Of a stretch of DNA of 28,359 nt, positions 27,441-28,359 are shown one piece after another. Under the pieces are notes generated by a model. That model saw only the letters and a program-made list of their open reading frames with translations. It ran no database searches and was not told where the DNA came from. The first letter of the stretch is position 1; the number at the start of each line of letters is the position of its first letter. Source of the DNA: a virus; the IMG/VR virus record IMGVR_UViG_3300020472_000130, positions 1-28,359 of that record. One strand, 5' to 3'. A program made the position numbers and the translations under genes.

Positions 27441-27516
27441 GCATCCGTAACTCAGTGGATAGAGTATCGGCCTTCTAAGCCGAGAGTCGTAGGTTCGAAT
27501 CCTACCGGATGTGCCA
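27441..27516 (+). tRNA. tRNA-Arg(UCU)
   Basis: Acceptor GCATCCG/CGGATGT, anticodon stem TCGGC/GCCGA, loop CTTCTAA (TCT at 27474-27476), T arm GTAGG/CCTAC, discriminator G, encoded CCA. Reads AGA. Confidence 0.94.
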
Positions 27517-27519
27517 CAT

Positions 27520-27595
27520 ACGGGCGTAACTCAGGGGTCAGAGTAGTCGTCTTATATGCGATTTGTCGCTGGTTCAAATCCAGCCGCCCGTACCA
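27520..27595 (+). tRNA. tRNA-Ile(UAU)
   Basis: Acceptor ACGGGCG/CGCCCGT, D stem ACTC/GAGT, anticodon stem GTCGT/GCGAT (G-U at both ends), loop CTTATAT with anticodon TAT at 27553-27555, T stem GCTGG/CCAGC, encoded CCA. Reads AUA directly, which most bacteria do instead with a modified CAU tRNA. Confidence 0.85.
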
Positions 27596-27621
27596 CCCAC
27601 ACCCACACAAAAAGGAATCAA

Positions 27622-27828
27622 ATGTCATATCACGGAAGCCCCCCGCCTGAGTACAATAAAGTAGGAATAGCAGTAGTCAATCCCATCCACGAGTTGCAAC
27701 GGAAACTTGACAAGATTACTCAGTTAGTTAATGAGTTGAGTACCGAAGAACATGAAGATGCGAAGGTGATTAGCATTGAGCATCTATGGGCGATTCAAGA
27801 TATTCTCGACGGGGAAGATGTAAAGTAA
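27622..27828 (+). CDS. small helical protein after the tRNA cluster
   Basis: 68 residues from the ATG at 27622; the earlier in-frame ATG lies inside tRNA-Ile. 'MSYHGSPPPEYNKVGIAVVN' is a flexible head, followed by coiled-coil 'PIHELQRKLDKITQLVNELS' and 'ISIEHLWAIQDILDGEDVK'. AAAGGAATCAA is the ribosome site. No family known. Confidence 0.7.
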   Translation: MSYHGSPPPEYNKVGIAVVNPIHELQRKLDKITQLVNELSTEEHEDAKVISIEHLWAIQDILDGEDVK

Positions 27829-27840
27829 ATGTAAAGCGCC

Positions 27841-27868
27841 TTGACGCGCCGCCCATCGGGGTTATATT
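27841..27868 (+). promoter_or_regulatory. sigma-70-type promoter
   Basis: TTGACG at 27841-27846, 16-base spacer, TATATT at 27863-27868, with TATATTATAGG like the other array promoters. No second -35 is seen here. Confidence 0.75.
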
Positions 27869-27890
27869 ATAGGAGTAAGTCACAGAGATC

Positions 27891-27916
27891 GCGCGATTTT
27901 TTTCCGCGCATTTTTT
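27891..27916 (+). terminator. hairpin plus T-run in a 5' leader (attenuator-like)
   Basis: GCGCG (27891-27895) pairs with CGCGC (27905-27909); a 9-base T-rich loop lies between, and after one A a run of six T (27911-27916) follows. It lies between the promoter at 27841 and the ATG at 27958, so it could stop or pause transcription before the gene. Confidence 0.45.
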
Positions 27917-27957
27917 CTCGACCTAAAAATCTATTTTCCCAAAGCACGGAAAGCACA

Positions 27958-28236
27958 ATGAAAATGACAATCGTTATAGACTCCGAGGATACGCAAGGCA
28001 TTGACGCCGCACTAAAGATGACACGTTTGATGCACGATAAGTACGTCGGCACTGGTGTATCCCACAAAGAATCGTTTGGGAAGATTGAGTTTATCAAGAT
28101 GCTCCGCAAGTTTATGAAAGAGTCTGTGGAACACTTGAACGATGAGGATTCAGATCAAGTGAAATCTCTGAGTGACATGGGCAACCTTCGCAACGCCAAG
28201 CGTTTCGCTGACCGTATGTTTAGAGGTGAGCGATGA
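27958..28236 (+). CDS. small hypothetical protein with long 5' leader
   Basis: 92 residues: 'MKMTIVIDSEDTQGIDAALK' 'MTRLMHDKYVG', then a Lys-rich helix 'IEFIKMLRKFMKESVEHLND' and a basic tail 'NAKRFADRMFRGER'. Start at 27958; the frame is open farther upstream but only across promoter and hairpin. The leader of about 80 bases is the longest in the array and contains the attenuator-like hairpin. Its TGA overlaps the next ATG (ATGA). Confidence 0.75.
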   Translation: MKMTIVIDSEDTQGIDAALKMTRLMHDKYVGTGVSHKESFGKIEFIKMLRKFMKESVEHLNDEDSDQVKSLSDMGNLRNAKRFADRMFRGER

Positions 28237-28359
28237 AAGTAGGCGATCTGGTGAGGATGAAAACCCATGACACGGGACTTGTCGGCATTGTAGTGGGGAG
28301 ATATGCGGGCTGGAAGGCGACTCAATCCGCGCAGATAGGTATAAAATGGTTCGGCGGTT
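28233..28359 (+). CDS. GDLV mini-protein 16 of the array, cut by the window end
   Basis: The first 42 residues are visible: 'MKVGDLVRMKTHDTGLVGIV' 'VGRYAGWKATQSAQIGIKWF' and two glycines, the family core as far as strand 3. Starts by ATGA overlap with its predecessor, with AGAGGTGAG upstream. The array therefore continues past the window. Confidence 0.85.
   Translation, partial: MKVGDLVRMKTHDTGLVGIVVGRYAGWKATQSAQIGIKWFGG

Noticed and set aside
21063-28359. CRISPR array, because short similar units repeat
   Set aside because: The units are 150-290 bases, are translated and diverge in sequence; there are no short identical repeats with uniform spacers.
1-28359. Integrase, attachment site, transposase or insertion sequence
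   Set aside because: No such gene, terminal inverted repeats or target duplications are seen; the window looks like part of a lytic phage genome rather than a prophage boundary.

Overview
The window reads as one continuous stretch of a tailed-phage genome. Every gene I can support lies on the plus strand, genes are packed with 4-20 nt overlaps or very short gaps, and there is no gene-free stretch longer than about 150 bases apart from tRNA clusters and their linkers. The gene content resembles large marine T4-like (contractile-tailed) phages of the cyanophage/pelagiphage/vibriophage kind. It includes a phage-type N6-adenine methyltransferase, a thioredoxin-like protein and a glutaredoxin, an IMP dehydrogenase-like enzyme, a sigma-region-4 mini-protein, ClpP-like and trypsin-like proteases, GroEL, a tail-fibre-like protein, a nucleotidyltransferase, five tRNAs and many small conserved hypothetical proteins. 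The host cannot be named from this sequence. Its RNA polymerase presumably uses a sigma-70-type factor, because TTGACA-N17-TATATT promoters recur.

Layout. 1-3584: small genes, adenine methyltransferase, thioredoxin-like protein, CBS-less IMP dehydrogenase/GMP reductase homologue, a ribbon-helix-helix-like protein and a sigma-region-4-like protein. 3665-7032: acidic scaffold-like protein, single-span membrane protein, ClpP-like protease and a 526-residue protein of unknown function. 7091-11429: GroEL under its own sigma-70 promoter, then conserved small proteins, a degenerate D12-methylase-like protein, a four-helix membrane protein and a phosphomannomutase-like HAD protein. 11471-18687: virion-like block with a 1189-residue multidomain protein (MGHC motif in the N-terminal third, ParB-like C-terminus), a membrane-anchored trypsin-like protease, a beta-rich tail-fibre-like protein and a nucleotidyltransferase. 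18688-21038: small proteins, glutaredoxin and a 214-residue unknown.

21063-28359 is the most unusual part. It holds 16 tiny genes, interspersed with other small genes and five tRNAs, whose products begin with the same motif, roughly M-K-V-G-D-L-V, and look like single small beta-barrels (SH3/KOW-like). Two more relatives lie at 8674 and 19777. Many are joined by a repeated junction: the last codons of one gene carry the ribosome binding site of the next, and at six junctions the stop codon TGA is buried inside the next gene's GGT-GAT (Gly-Asp) codons, giving exactly 14 nt of overlap. The array is driven by a family of near-identical promoters, five of which have a second -35-like TTGACA 15-16 nt further upstream; two share a perfect 33-nt promoter-to-ribosome-site sequence. 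Two promoters place an ATG exactly where transcription should start, each opening a tiny membrane protein gene.

How it fits together (inference): the enzymes and chaperones would redirect host nucleotide pools, redox state and protein folding. The 3.6-18.7 kb block makes or decorates the particle, possibly including packaged proteins. The mini-protein/tRNA block looks like an early, rapidly duplicating accessory module of unknown role.
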